From assembly GCA_027600665.1 (NCBI GenBank), contig JADGJL010000413.1:1-22045 (forward strand): a stretch of DNA of 22,045 bases. Reading direction: 5' to 3'. The notes beneath the pieces are model-generated. The model was given only the letters and a program-made list of their open reading frames with translations, was not told where the DNA came from and made no database searches. Shown piece after piece: positions 1 to 9,902 of the stretch (position 1 is the stretch's first letter; each line of letters begins with the position of its first letter). Source of the DNA: Irineochytrium annulatum (taxonomy: Eukaryota > Chytridiomycota > Chytridiomycetes > Chytridiales > Chytridiaceae). Made by a program: the position numbers and the translations under genes.

Positions 1-39
1 ATCTAATGTTTTTCTATTGTTCGCTTCCATCTCTTCTAC

Positions 40-1845
40 TTATATCAATCCCCCCAAAAATAGATCATCCTCTCGTGTCACCGGCAGTCGTTCCACCGAT
101 GTAATTCTAATGACACGTTTCCCGCCTCCGTTCTCATCTGCAATCTCGTTCAACGGATCCCCGAGGTAAATTGTGGGCTGCTCGTCGTCATCATCGCCCA
201 ACTCGGACTCAAAAGTCTTCGCTCGTCGCAAGTTGCAGTGGCGGTCGAAGCGGATCTCGTTGATGCTGAGTTTCTCTTGCAAAGGCAGGGCAAGCTTCGG
301 CGGTCTAGATTTGAGTTCCTTTTGCGGCGTTTGCCGGAATGACGGCTCTGTATGTGGTTGTGAGAGAATCCAGTCCTCCTCGTGAGAGCTGCAAAGGACG
401 TCAGCTTCGATAAGACTTTGGTGTTACCTCTCACTCTCACTATCTGCCAAACCCAACTTCGACAGCACCTTGTCTATGTCGGCGGTCTTCGCCTGAGCCT
501 CTTCACGTACAAACGCGATGTCCTCGGAAGAGAAATCCGCATCAAGTTCGCCAGCACAATAAACGATCTTGCGTAGTATGCGTTTCGCGACGAAGAATTT
601 CCGCCTAGATACCAGCGTCGCAATCGCCGGCAGCAATCTTTCAAACCGCTCTCGATGCATCTCATTGAAAGTTGTTCGCGGATCGGTCGTGATTGTCTTT
701 AGCTGTCGAATCAACGCGTCGGGATCTGATGTCCCATCCCAGACACCCTTCCGCCCGGAAATCGCGTGGACAGAAAGCAATAGGGCGCACGTCTCCAACC
801 CGGGATCTCTAAATTCGAAACCACAGCTACACATCTCGATCAATCCCGCAAAGCAGCTGCAGCGATGCGGTCCCAAACACTTCTCATTGCAATCGATCAT
901 CAATTTTACCAGGCCCCGTATCCGGGCGTTCCTCATCGGCCGGCCGCTCAATGTCTCTACCGCGACAAACTGCAGAGCAGCGCAACCCAGCAAGATCGCT
1001 TCGGGGCCGCGGAGGGATCCGATGAAGTCATAGAGGGCGTATGGGATGGTTGATTTTTCAGAAAGGGAGTCCGCGAGATGGTGGATCCATTCACGTCGTC
1101 GTGATAACCGTTGTGCACATCGTGTCATCCACAAGTAGTTCTCGAGAACGGGGCTTGAGAGCATCGCCCACATGTGCTTCATTAAATCGAAGGCCTGCTT
1201 ACAAGTCAGCTTTCGAACGAAGGGGAAGGCTTAACCTGGTAGTAGGCCTTTACAACGATGCACTCCTTGATTAAACCCTCAAAGACGGCCCCGATGCTGA
1301 CATGATACTTGCAAAGCTCGACCAGATGCTGCAGGAGAGTGAATCTACATAGACTTGGCGTTAGCGTAGCGTGGAATAGAAAGTCCCTACGCGGCCAGAT
1401 GGTGAGGAATGTCGGCGTAGAATGCGTCGTCGTCGTTCAGGTCCTCCTCCGGCTTCGTGGGCGCCGTTTTCGCCACCTCGAAAGCGGCCAGCATCGTCAG
1501 CGACATCGGACTCTTCCGCGCCCCCGTGGACCCAGCATCCTCCGGCACCCAGAGCCTCTCTAGACAATCCCGGAAGTTCTCCTGCAGCGAGACCACATGC
1601 TTATAGATCGGCGAATCGGGACCGAGAAGCGACAGCCGGGGTGCCGTGATCCTGTCGAATTGCTGTCGAGCAGTGGCAGGTTTGTCCCTCCGTCGATATT
1701 GATGGACACGTTCCTTCTTTAACGGGGAACGGCCGTTGTTTGTTAGGCATTGCTTCGATGTCGGGGCCCCATCGCAGGCTGCCGTGAGGGCTACCAACTT
1801 AGCCCTGAGCTTGCGGAGCAGGCGGTTGCGGGCGCTGTCGTCCAT
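40..1845 (-). CDS. Uncharacterised helical protein, 560 aa, four exons
   Basis: I do not recognise the family. Exons (minus strand) are 1845-1391, 1344-1236, 1197-428 and 388-40; the spliced frame is 1683 nt, ending in TAA at 40-42. Introns of 46, 38 and 39 nt carry GTAGGG, GTTAAG and GTAACA donors and clear CTAAC or CTGAC branch sites. The second intron could instead end three bases later (CAG at 1197-1195), dropping one Gln. The N-terminal third is basic. Residues about 150-400 look like a helical-repeat solenoid with many Leu/Ala-rich helices. A cysteine cluster (C291, C295, C301, C303, C311, C313) lies inside it and could bind metal or simply be buried. The C-terminal 110 residues are charged and probably disordered, with an acidic DDDDE stretch. 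No signal peptide or membrane segment is evident. It lies head-to-tail behind RRP1, 153 bp apart. The exon structure is well supported; the function is unknown. Confidence 0.8.
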
Positions 1846-1913
1846 TTACGATCGCACAGATGCGTCCAGTCGGACTTTACATAGAGGAAAGCCACAACGT
1901 TGATCTCAGTCAG

Positions 1914-1919
1914 TTTATT
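1914..1919 (-). terminator. Candidate polyadenylation signal of RRP1
   Basis: AATAAA read on the minus strand, about 80 nt past the RRP1 stop codon and within the short gap before the next minus-strand gene. If used, the RRP1 3' UTR would reach into the promoter region of the 560-aa gene downstream. Based on the hexamer alone. Confidence 0.4.
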
Positions 1920-1998
1920 ATTACCATTACAACACGTTTAATGCCAATATCATGTCCGCGCTGGGACTTGTTACCAGTTCCGTCAACCCGCCGCTTGA

Positions 1999-3637
1999 CT
2001 AAGACTTCACCGCCGCCGGCTTAGTTGTCCAACTTTGCCCAATGTTCTTCCCAATCGGCAGCTTTTTGAAGAACGTCTTCACTTGATTAGATCCAAACCG
2101 CACCGATTTCTTCTCAGCGACCGTTGTCTTGTTGTCGCCACCCTTCAGTTTCTTCTCAACAACGGTCTTCACCGTGCCGCCGACCTTCACCCGCGTCATG
2201 AGGTTTGCGACCGTTCCAGACGCGGACGCCGTCGCTTGACCGTTTGAGACTTTGCCACCGTTCTGCGTGGTCGCGCCTTTCGATCGCACTGCCGGTAATG
2301 TTGCGGCCACGTCCAGCTTATTTGTCTTGTCATTGTCCTCTGCGGCTTCTTCTTCGCCAGCAGCTATCACGCGCGGCTTCTTACCCTTCCCCTTCGTGGG
2401 CATTTCCTCTTCTGGCGCTGGCCGTTTCGATGCCCTTTTTATTTCAAAAACTTTCGGCGCCACTTTAACCTCATCCGCAGATCGTTTTGTCGCTTTGGTG
2501 CCATTTACTTGCGGTGCCGCTGGTTCTACAGGCGCGGGTGGTTTTGCATACTTTTTTCCATTAGCTTGCTATCAAAAATTTAATACATCCGTATGCAAAC
2601 GGTGACGTCTACCAGCGCCTCCACAATGTCCGACACGTCCACAGGCTGTTCAGAGTTGAAGAATTCAAATAGCTCGTAGCACATTTCCCGGTTTTTCTTC
2701 AACGTCTTCGGATGGGCGGCGACCTTAAACACGCGTCGAGCAATTTGATCGCGATTGAACTCATGCCCCGCTAATTTAAAGGGTCAACGTTTCCGAGCAA
2801 TGCGGCAAACACGTACTTTTTTCCCGTTGATCAGCAGTGGCCTTCAGCAACTCGACAACTTTGTTTAAAAGCACCAGATTCGTCGACAGAGACAATACGT
2901 GAAAGAGGGCCTCTAACAACCCCAGCGGCATCGGCTAGCGTGCAAATTTAGATCACCTGCAACATAAAAAACACGTACGCCAGGAGCTGTCGCTGAGGCA
3001 AGCTCTTCCAAAAAAGCTTCCGTTGTATGATATCTTAGCGAGTCGGGGATCTTCGGTTGGTTGATGCTAGAATCTCGTCAACAACAAACCAAAACAGAAT
3101 ATTAAGCATACGAGAGAGGCCCGGCGGAGAGAACATCTTTGTACGACTTCATCAGTCCAGGTTCCCACTTTTCCTTCTCAAGCATGCGAAATGTATGCGA
3201 ATGGAACTTCCTTAGCAGCATGTAGAACTTATCCAACCTAAGTCGCCTTAAAAACAAGGCTGCGAGAACCAAACTTTACCTCAGCCGGTCAATACCGTGC
3301 CATTCCAGCGTAATTATTGTCCAGAAAGCCTTTAGGTATCGAATGCCCAATACCGCCTTCAAGTCGTTGATTGGTGATGCAAGCTTCTCCGCCAGGTGCT
3401 CTTGAACCCTCGGCTTATCGGACATCCAGAAGCCTGCAAGTAGTCAGAAAAAAAATCGTAAACTTTGGAGAGGTTCCGGCCGCGTTACTTACAGTAAAAC
3501 AGGCCCTTCCACAGCTTCAGCAATTCAAGGTCGTCGATGTCATCCTTCTCCTGAAGCCAGTGGATCAGCCTGTCGACGGCCTGATCCCGAGTCTTCTTGT
3601 CGCTGGACGCCACGAGCTTCCCGAATCCGGCCTGCAT
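1999..3637 (-). CDS. RRP1: Ribosomal RNA processing protein 1 (NOP52/RRP1 family), 452 aa
   Basis: A nucleolar factor for 60S ribosome assembly and 27S pre-rRNA processing, as known for yeast Rrp1 and human RRP1/NNP-1. Exons on the minus strand are 3637-3493, 3433-3280, 3237-3112, 3066-2979, 2934-2817, 2770-2613 and 2568-1999; together 1359 nt, stop TAG. The N-terminal half is the conserved domain: LLKLWKGLFYC near residues 39-49, then KAFWTIITLEWHGIDRLRLDKF and PDSLRYHTTEAFLEEL around 149-164, and a helical segment ending ..FNSEQPVDVSDIVEAL. The C-terminal exon is lysine-rich and low complexity (KKPR-type basic patches, acidic EEEAAED), typical of nucleolar proteins. It finishes with KSVRF at 417-421 followed by a FKK-containing tail, resembling the end of animal RRP1 proteins. 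Introns are 42-59 nt. ATG 3637 was chosen because the family begins about 10 residues before this KTR-type helix, and the reading upstream would run into the promoter shared with PGS1. Confidence 0.93.
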
Positions 3638-3713
3638 TGCGATCGTATCTGATGGGCAATGACAGAAGAGAGATGTCAACGTTGACCGAAATGCATTTGC
3701 CCAGGTGACAGCG
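3638..3713. promoter_or_regulatory. Bidirectional promoter between RRP1 and PGS1
   Basis: Only 76 bp separate the two divergent start codons, so both core promoters and 5' UTRs must lie here or overlap the opposite coding region. No TATA box is obvious. The plus strand contains a short upstream ATG at 3673 whose frame stops at TGA 3706-3708, so PGS1 transcripts starting this far upstream would carry a small upstream ORF. Inferred from geometry only. Confidence 0.55.
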
Positions 3714-5240
3714 ATGAAATCCGGAATCGACGCCGCGATCGGCGCTGTTGGAGCAGTGGGCCCGCTGTTCAGGGTGCTGCCCAAATCCATTAAGATCATC
3801 CACCAGCCCGCGTCCTTCTACCAGGCGATAAGATCTGGGATCGAGTCGGCCCGCAGCAGAGTTCTCCTGTCGACGCTCTACATCGGCCAGGACGAACATG
3901 AGCTGATTGACTGCCTTCGGTTCCGACTGAAGTCGCAGCCGGACCTCAGGGTTCACGTACTGGTCGATTATCTGCGAGGAACTCGACCCGATGCCGATGG
4001 GAAGTCGACACTATCTTTGCTTCACGCGCTCGCTCGAGAATACCCGCGCTCTGTGGACGTGTCGATGTTTGAAATGCCTGGAGCTTCACTCGCGTCGAGA
4101 CTGATGCCCGCCCGATTCAACGAAGCCTTTGGACTGATGCACATGAAGGCGTACGCGTTCGACGATAGTTTGATCATGAGTGGGTTCGCCACAGTTTACG
4201 TTGACGGTGTGCTCAAAAGACCAGGGCAAATCTAAGCCGCGACTACTTCACTAATCGACAAGACCGATACATCCTGTTCAATAACTGCGAGGGCCTTGCA
4301 AACTACTTCCACGATCTTGCGTCTCATGTGTCGACGTTCTCGCATAAGGTTGACTCGCAGAGCGCCGTGGCTGCCGTCAAGAAAGCTGCGCCCCTGACGG
4401 CATTCGAAATGGGCTCTAAGATTTCTGAGTTCTGCCGTGTAAGGATGGAACGGCACCCTGTTCCGACTTCGGACTTTGCAGATACGTACGCTATGCCGTT
4501 TCTCCAGATTGGAAAGTTGGGCATTCGGGACGAAGACTCCGTTTTTCCAAACCTGGTGAAGCTGGGAGATAATCTGTACGACGGTACCTGTGCGCGGCTG
4601 TCATTGGGGACGGCGTATCTTAATATCAGCCGAGCGTTTGAGGCAGCGCTGTTTAAGGCCAAATCCTCGAAAGCTATTCTTGTCTCTTCACCTGAGGTTC
4701 TATTGCAATTTTGCAATATTCGTTAAACTGCCTGCAGGCGAATGGATTTTTTAAATCTGCCGGTATCTCCCGACATCTCCCTGCCGCGTACACCTATTTG
4801 GCCCGTTCTTTTCTTCGGCGCGGGATGTCAGCTAAAGCCTCCGATTTGACTTTGAAGGAATACTCCCGCGAAGGATGGACATACCATGTCAAGGGTGAGA
4901 ATGCTTCCAGAACTCTTCTTACTTGGCGTCAGGGCTGTGGCTTTTTTGGGCGAACAAAGCGGCAGCAACCCTGGTAGGGTCTTCTAATTTTGGCGCCCGG
5001 TCGACGGAACGGGACATGGAGGCACAAATTCTTTTGTTTTCCACGAACTCCAACGTTGTTCGTCAGCTTGAAGATGTGCGTTTTTTGACATTTAACTTTG
5101 ATCTAACGACTGTTTGGTAGGAAAATGAAAAGATAGAGAAGTACTGTCACAGCGTAGACGAAGCCGCATTAAATCAACCTGAGCGGCGTCCCCATATCAT
5201 GGTTATTATTGCAACCAATATAATAAAATCAATGCTCTAG
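3714..5240 (+). CDS. PGS1: CDP-diacylglycerol--glycerol-3-phosphate 3-phosphatidyltransferase, 453 aa
   Basis: Makes phosphatidylglycerophosphate from CDP-diacylglycerol and glycerol-3-phosphate, the committed mitochondrial step towards phosphatidylglycerol and cardiolipin. Exons: 3714-4183, 4225-4696, 4738-4894, 4933-5075 and 5121-5240; introns 38-45 nt; stop TAG. It belongs to the phospholipase D superfamily, with two HxK active-site motifs. The first is H143-M-K145 followed by D150 and then GAN after splicing; the second is H364-V-K366 in GWTYHVKGLW, followed by GSSNFGARS and DMEAQ. Splicing is needed to rebuild both motifs, which supports the model. Two donors are unusual (GTTCGC at 4184, GTTCTA at 4697). 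The open frame upstream of ATG 3714 has only a GTG. The protein is somewhat shorter than yeast and human homologues (about 520-560 aa), mostly at the N-terminus; a mitochondrial presequence is not convincing by eye. It is divergent from RRP1 and convergent with FAN1. Confidence 0.93.
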
Positions 5241-5258
5241 CGTTAGTTAGACCAGCCT

Positions 5259-5264
5259 TTTATT
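5259..5264 (-). terminator. Candidate polyadenylation signal of FAN1
   Basis: AATAAA on the minus strand, 25 nt past the FAN1 stop codon. Cleavage 10-30 nt downstream would place the FAN1 transcript end inside the last PGS1 exon, giving overlapping convergent mRNAs. A plus-strand AATAAA at 5222-5227 lies inside the PGS1 coding region just before its stop and might serve PGS1. Hexamer evidence only. Confidence 0.5.
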
Positions 5265-5288
5265 AAATACCCGTACACGGTGAAGCAT

Positions 5289-8123
5289 TTACTCTCCCTC
5301 CCGTAATACCTTCTTCACCTTCTTCATCCCACCCTTTTTCCGTGTCCCGGCCTCGTCCTTCTCTGGTGTCACGACCTTGAACACTTCCACCTCGATGCCA
5401 ACTTCCAGCAAAAAGTCTAGCCACACCATTTGCTTAGACGACAACCTGTCACCCTGGCCTTTCACCTCGATCATCCTGACACGTCGTGTCTCGTAGTGCC
5501 AGACGCAAAGGTCTGGGACGCCTCCGCAGTGCGCTAGTCCAATTATTAGCCATTCAGCGTCATAAAGTATGTGCACACGCGTACGCACCCCAATAACAGC
5601 GAGCAAATTCCTCGCAAATGCGAGATAGGGCAGGCCCGCCAAAGCATTCGGCGATCTCAAGGACGTCTTGCTTCGCAAACCATTTCCAGTTCACCCCTGG
5701 AAGGCACGGGTCAGCAAAAATACGACAACGGCCAACAATCGAACGACATACCTCTACATCGCGTCTTCATTTCTCTTTGTTTGTCATCTACCTCCTCCAG
5801 TATACTCGCGAAGCCCCCACTTTCAATCTCTCGCAGCCTCCCTTCAATCAAACCCCTCCTGCTCTCCCAGAAAAACTCCGTTCCCAAATCCAACGGAGCG
5901 TCTTGAAACGGCGAGCAGAATACCCCCGCGACGCCGCCGACCACCGCCGTATCATCGCAAAATATCACGTCCCAGAACAACATCCCAAATAGAGTCGTTA
6001 TGACGCTGTTCTCGCTGTGAAACCCCTTCCAGCCATCCCGCTCCCACCGCGCTAGCGCCAGCATCTCGACCGTCACCTCCTGCTCCGCAACGTCGTCCCA
6101 CCACAGCGCCTTCCTGTTCGCGACGCTATACGTCCGCCGCGCGACAACGCACGTCTCAGGCGGGTTAGCGCGGAGCAAGTGGAAAAGGTACTTTCGGCCG
6201 TCCTTTTTCGTGAGCCGCTGAAGGCGGGCCTCGATAGAGCGGCGATGGCCCGCCTGGACCATGGGGTCCTCCAGCGCGCGCTCGCAGGCCTCGACAGCTA
6301 GCTTAAGTTGCTTGGACGTTGTGAGGCATAGAGCGAGGTCGTCGTGCCAGGCGCCCCGGCTGCGACGGAGATACAGGTGCTGGGCGAGGAGGGAGGTAAG
6401 GGTCACGATACGGTCTTGGGTGCGATGGAGACGCGCTTGAATAAAGGCGAGGTGTGAGACGATCCGAGTCCGGACCCATGCTAATCATATCCGCATCAAA
6501 ATTGCGATTAAAGACGTTAAAAAGTGGACAGCGCGCAACTGCATACCTTGTGTGAAAGTCATCATCCATGGAATTCCCGAGACATGCGAGTCGCCTCTTT
6601 TCACCTCCTCATCCCACACTGCCTTCTCCGCCAACGCCATCCGCAGCGGCTCCTCAAACTCGACCGCCAGCGCCTTGATCCTCGCCGCCTCCGTGCCAAG
6701 TGCCATCGCAACCACCTTCCCAATCCCTTCATCCACCATCGTCGAAATCGCGTTCTCCCTCCTCAAGGCGCGGAAGTACCCATCAAACTCTGCGCGAGTG
6801 GGCCATGTGATGTGGAGGCGCGCGACGGCGTAGGGGTGGTGGTGCTGGCGGTTGACCCGCAGGTTGGCCCGGATGTGGTCCAGGAACGGGTTCGAGGGCC
6901 ACTCGGTCGCGCGATTATGGGCGACAAAGAGGCGGATGAAGGTCTCGACGGGGCCGTCGAGAAGACGGAGCGTGCGGCCGAGGATGTTGCGGGCGGCGCG
7001 AGCGAGGAGGGCAGCGGATGACGATGAGCTGGAAGTGGTAGAGGTGGGGAAGAGGGTGCGCTGGTGGGTGACAGCGTGGGCAAGGGAGTCGCGCAGTTGG
7101 GCGGATGCAACGCCGGCGGTGGTAAGTCGGCGATCCTTGGCCAAGAGGGTGAGCTCATCGCGGGACAGGAGGGGCAGGTAGGACGCCGGGTCGTCGGGTG
7201 GGTCTGGGATGCCGTTGGTGATGAAGCCGAGCGTCGTGAGCTCCGCAAGTGCCGCCTCCATGTCCTCAAGGCGAGGGAAGCAAAGCTTCGAAAGGCGTTC
7301 CGTCTTATGCTTCCGAAGCATCAGTTTGATAAAAAACTCCTTCCCGTTCTCTAATGAAGGTAAACACGGCGGTCTGGATAATGGCAACTTTGCGGCGACC
7401 CCACCTGTCATTCTCGAGAAGGCGTTAATCCAGCCTAACTCTTCCTCGTTAAACAGATGGCTCTCGCCGTCAAGAACCGTTTTTACGACATTCGCCCACT
7501 ATTACAGAAATCCTCGGTCAGCGGGCGCCATTAAATCGTCAGCGCACCTGCTGAATATAGGACAGCAGTGGAATCCTGCCCTCCGTCATGGCAGCTTCAA
7601 TCTCGTCCGGGTCCATATTCGCCGGATCGACTTCAGTGGCCTCCTCCGCGTCCCCATCTAAATCGGCTTCTACTCTTGCCCTTGCCCGAGACAGAGGGAC
7701 CAAATCTGCTTCCTCTTCTTCCTCACTGCCATTCTCGTCCTCTTCGACTTCAACAGCCAACTTCGGTCCTTTCCGTTTCGTGTTGGTGCCGCCAGGCGGC
7801 GAGGGGCGATCGCCCGTTCTTGGGGCTGTCGAAGCCCTAGGTAAATATTTGGAATCTTCTTGCGGAGATTGTAGAGCTGCAGCGACCGACGGCAGTGATT
7901 TGGAGATAAAGAACGACCGAATGTCAGGCGATGCGGCCGAGGTGGACACCCGAAGCTTCCCGGTCCGACCGATGAACCCCTTCGCCGTCCCATTCTCGTC
8001 CCCGCCGCCCTTCTTCTGCTTCTTCTTCGTGGCCGCCGAAACCGACGAGGATGATCTCTTCATCAGCTGCATGCGCCAATCCGGACAGAGATGTTTGGAG
8101 GTGGAAGGATAGGTAATTGCCAT
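5289..8123 (-). CDS. FAN1: Fanconi-associated nuclease 1 (VRR-NUC), 851 aa
   Basis: A structure-specific 5' flap endo/exonuclease acting in interstrand-crosslink repair. Exons on the minus strand: 8123-7548, 7498-7405, 7350-6547, 6480-5752, 5696-5589 and 5533-5289; introns 49-66 nt; total 2556 nt, stop TAA. Domain order: a disordered Ser/Lys/Glu-rich N-terminus (to about 185), the helical DNA-binding region with EFFIKLMLRKHK, a TPR-like region containing the family motif RSRGAWHDDLAL (531-542) and GHRRSIEARLQR, then the C-terminal VRR-NUC PD-(D/E)XK domain. Predicted catalytic residues are E648 in GWKGFHSE, D778 in VPDLCVW, and E793 and K795 in IEVKGQGDRLSSKQ. The D-E-K spacing matches human FAN1. 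Splicing joins ARCYW to AHCGGVPDL exactly within this domain. The N-terminus lacks the UBZ4 zinc finger of vertebrate FAN1. The open frame continues upstream to a TTG at 8150; ATG 8123 is the first ATG, with in-frame alternatives at 8072 and 8063. Convergent with PGS1, 48 bp apart. Confidence 0.94.
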
Positions 8124-8583
8124 CGCATTAACTAAAGCAGGTACACTCAACTGCCAAGAGAACGTGAAGTCCTTTTCCTCGAATTAACAGTGACAAGAAG
8201 ACGACGATGAATGAGAAACCTTTGGACTAGTCTCCCAACACATACCGAGCGAGAGCCTTGGTTGAGCGGTAACGCGCGTCTGCCCGCGTGGATTCCACCC
8301 ACATTCCCATGACGTTAGATGGCAGCATCACCTGCACTGAAACATTGCTGCTGAAGAACATACCATGCGATTTGCTGACCAAAGTTCTTTTATTCTAGTT
8401 AGATTTTATTTAAAGTACGCGGTTTGTATGTCAGGGTGATAAAAGAGATGCTGGTGCACAGGACATCAGCTGGCAATAATATAACGTTAAAATCGGACTG
8501 GGAACAACTCCGCTCTCGGCAATCGACAATTCCTTCATTCTCGCCTCCGCTCCCCACCTCGCAACAGCGTATCCATCTTCCAA
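8124..8583. other. Divergent intergenic region, FAN1 / SR-like RRM gene
   Basis: 460 bp between divergent start codons, presumably holding both promoters and 5' UTRs. It has a T-rich stretch near 8385-8412 and a GC-rich patch with CGCG repeats near 8270-8295. Short ORFs here have no codon structure or splice support. I see no RNA gene or repeat. An upstream non-coding or coding exon of FAN1 cannot be excluded. Confidence 0.5.
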
Positions 8584-9902
8584 ATGGCCACGGAACGACT
8601 CACCAGGGGCTCCCTGCCGCCGGCGGCCGAGAGCGACACCCACGCCTACCGCGACGACTACCGGTCAATCGACAGGCTCGACCGGGACCCCTACCCGCGA
8701 GCGTCCAGACCTCACCCGGACATCGCCCAGCACCACACAGCGTACCCGCATTACGACGACCGCCACTCTAGGGACTCGCGGCCGTACACGGCGACGTACC
8801 GTGGAGGTAAGCATGTCAACTTTGCGGGAATCTGATCCAAGCGGGTCAAGATCCAGCAGCGAGTTCATCATTTACTGACTCGCGTATTCTTACCTTCTCG
8901 TCTACGGCAGACTTCCGGTCGATATCGCCCGGCAAGCGCGCCCCGCTCTCCACCGGCTACCTTGCTCGTTCGCCGAGGATTTCTCGCTCGAGGTCCCCGC
9001 CTGGATACCGTGGCGGCGCGGGCCTTCCGGTCGAGGAGTTTTCCGTGAGGGGCGGAGAGCCCATGTTAAGGAGGCGCGACGCCAGCCCCGATCACAGGCC
9101 CAAGAGGCACATCGAACGGTGAATAGCTGAGGAACACATTTTGTCACTCCTTTATTAATTTCTCCTGGCGGTTTTATTGTGGATGTCGACGTGTCGATGT
9201 TGATGTGGATGTCGATTGTTGACTTGGTTGTGGATTGTGGATATAGGCTGTGGATGGAGACATCGTGGACCACGTACCAATTGAGGATGGAGATGTGGAT
9301 GAGGATGGAGACTTTTGGACGTTGAGCTGTAAGAGGTGGTCGACGAGACGTTGGGACAAGCACTTGATGGCGAGGCGCCCGTCGAGCCCTAGTGGAAGTT
9401 TTTTCTTCAGACCTGATGCGGTTTTGTGTGGTAAAGGGGGAGCTCGTTAGACCGACGGAGCACGACGCAGATCTTCCTCGGGAACCTGCCCTACACGCAC
9501 AGCGAGAGGGACGTCATTGCCTTCGCCGAGAGGTTCGGACCCGTCGAGGATGTCACGTTGCCCATGGATCGATTTACCAAGAAAAACAAGGGGTTTGTAC
9601 CGCTTGGGCATTGTACCACTGGTTTTCTGCCTAACAATTGCGCAGATTTTGTTTCCTCCAGTTCCGTGACAGGCGCGACGCAGAGGACTTTTTCGAAGAG
9701 ATGTCTAAGACGGGAACTATTAACGGCAGGCGCCTTAAAGTGGACTGGGATATCGGAAAGGAAAAGAAAGGCATCGATAACAGCGCTAGGTAGGCCGGGT
9801 TTTATTTGATTTTTTGTAATTGGAGCGGATTTACTGAATACTTCTTACAGACCTGACCGGAGCGGCGGGCAAGACTTCGGTGCTCGCCAGCGTTACGATT
9901 AG
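8584..9902 (+). CDS. SR-like RNA-binding protein with one RRM, about 260 aa
   Basis: Probable splicing or mRNA-processing factor; the exact orthologue is not recognised. Exons: 8584-8806, 8911-9118, 9437-9592, 9646-9789 and 9851-9902, stop TAG. The N-terminal 140 residues are Arg/Ser/Tyr/Pro-rich, with RSPRISRSRSPPGYRGG resembling an RS region. The C-terminal half is one RRM: RNP2 is IFLGNL (about 156-161) and RNP1 is KGFCFLQF (about 195-202), rebuilt across the 53-nt intron 9593-9645. The tail ends in a Gly/Arg-containing RPDRSGGQDFGARQRYD. The start of exon 3 is the weak point. AG at 9436 or 9442 both keep frame with exon 2, adding two residues or none, whereas the more canonical TAG at 9450 and the pyrimidine-rich CAG at 9410 break it. 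Intron 2 is about 318 nt, the longest in the window. ATG 8584 is the first in frame. Confidence 0.85.
9119..9436 (+). other. Long intron of the RRM gene with G/T-rich repeats and competing acceptors
   Basis: GTGAAT donor at 9119. From about 9171 to 9315 the sequence is dominated by reiterated GTGGAT / GATGTGGAT / GTCGAT words. A pyrimidine tract ends in CAG at 9410, and a CTGAT branch-like site at 9413-9417 precedes AG at 9436, 9442 and 9450. The 66-codon open frame at 9250-9450 uses this repeat and is probably not a gene, though part of it could be an alternative exon. Confidence 0.55.

Noticed and set aside
3540..3956. Minus-strand ORF antisense to the PGS1 N-terminus
   Set aside because: Overlaps both the RRP1 start and PGS1 exon 1 out of frame, with no family features.
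6524..7269. Plus- and minus-frame ORFs over the FAN1 exon 3 region
   Set aside because: Composition-driven shadows (Arg/Pro/Ser-rich) of the FAN1 coding frame, which is fixed by conserved motifs.
9171..9315. Repeat tract considered as a CRISPR-like or minisatellite array
   Set aside because: Words are irregular and overlapping, with no fixed unit or spacers, and the context is a eukaryotic intron.
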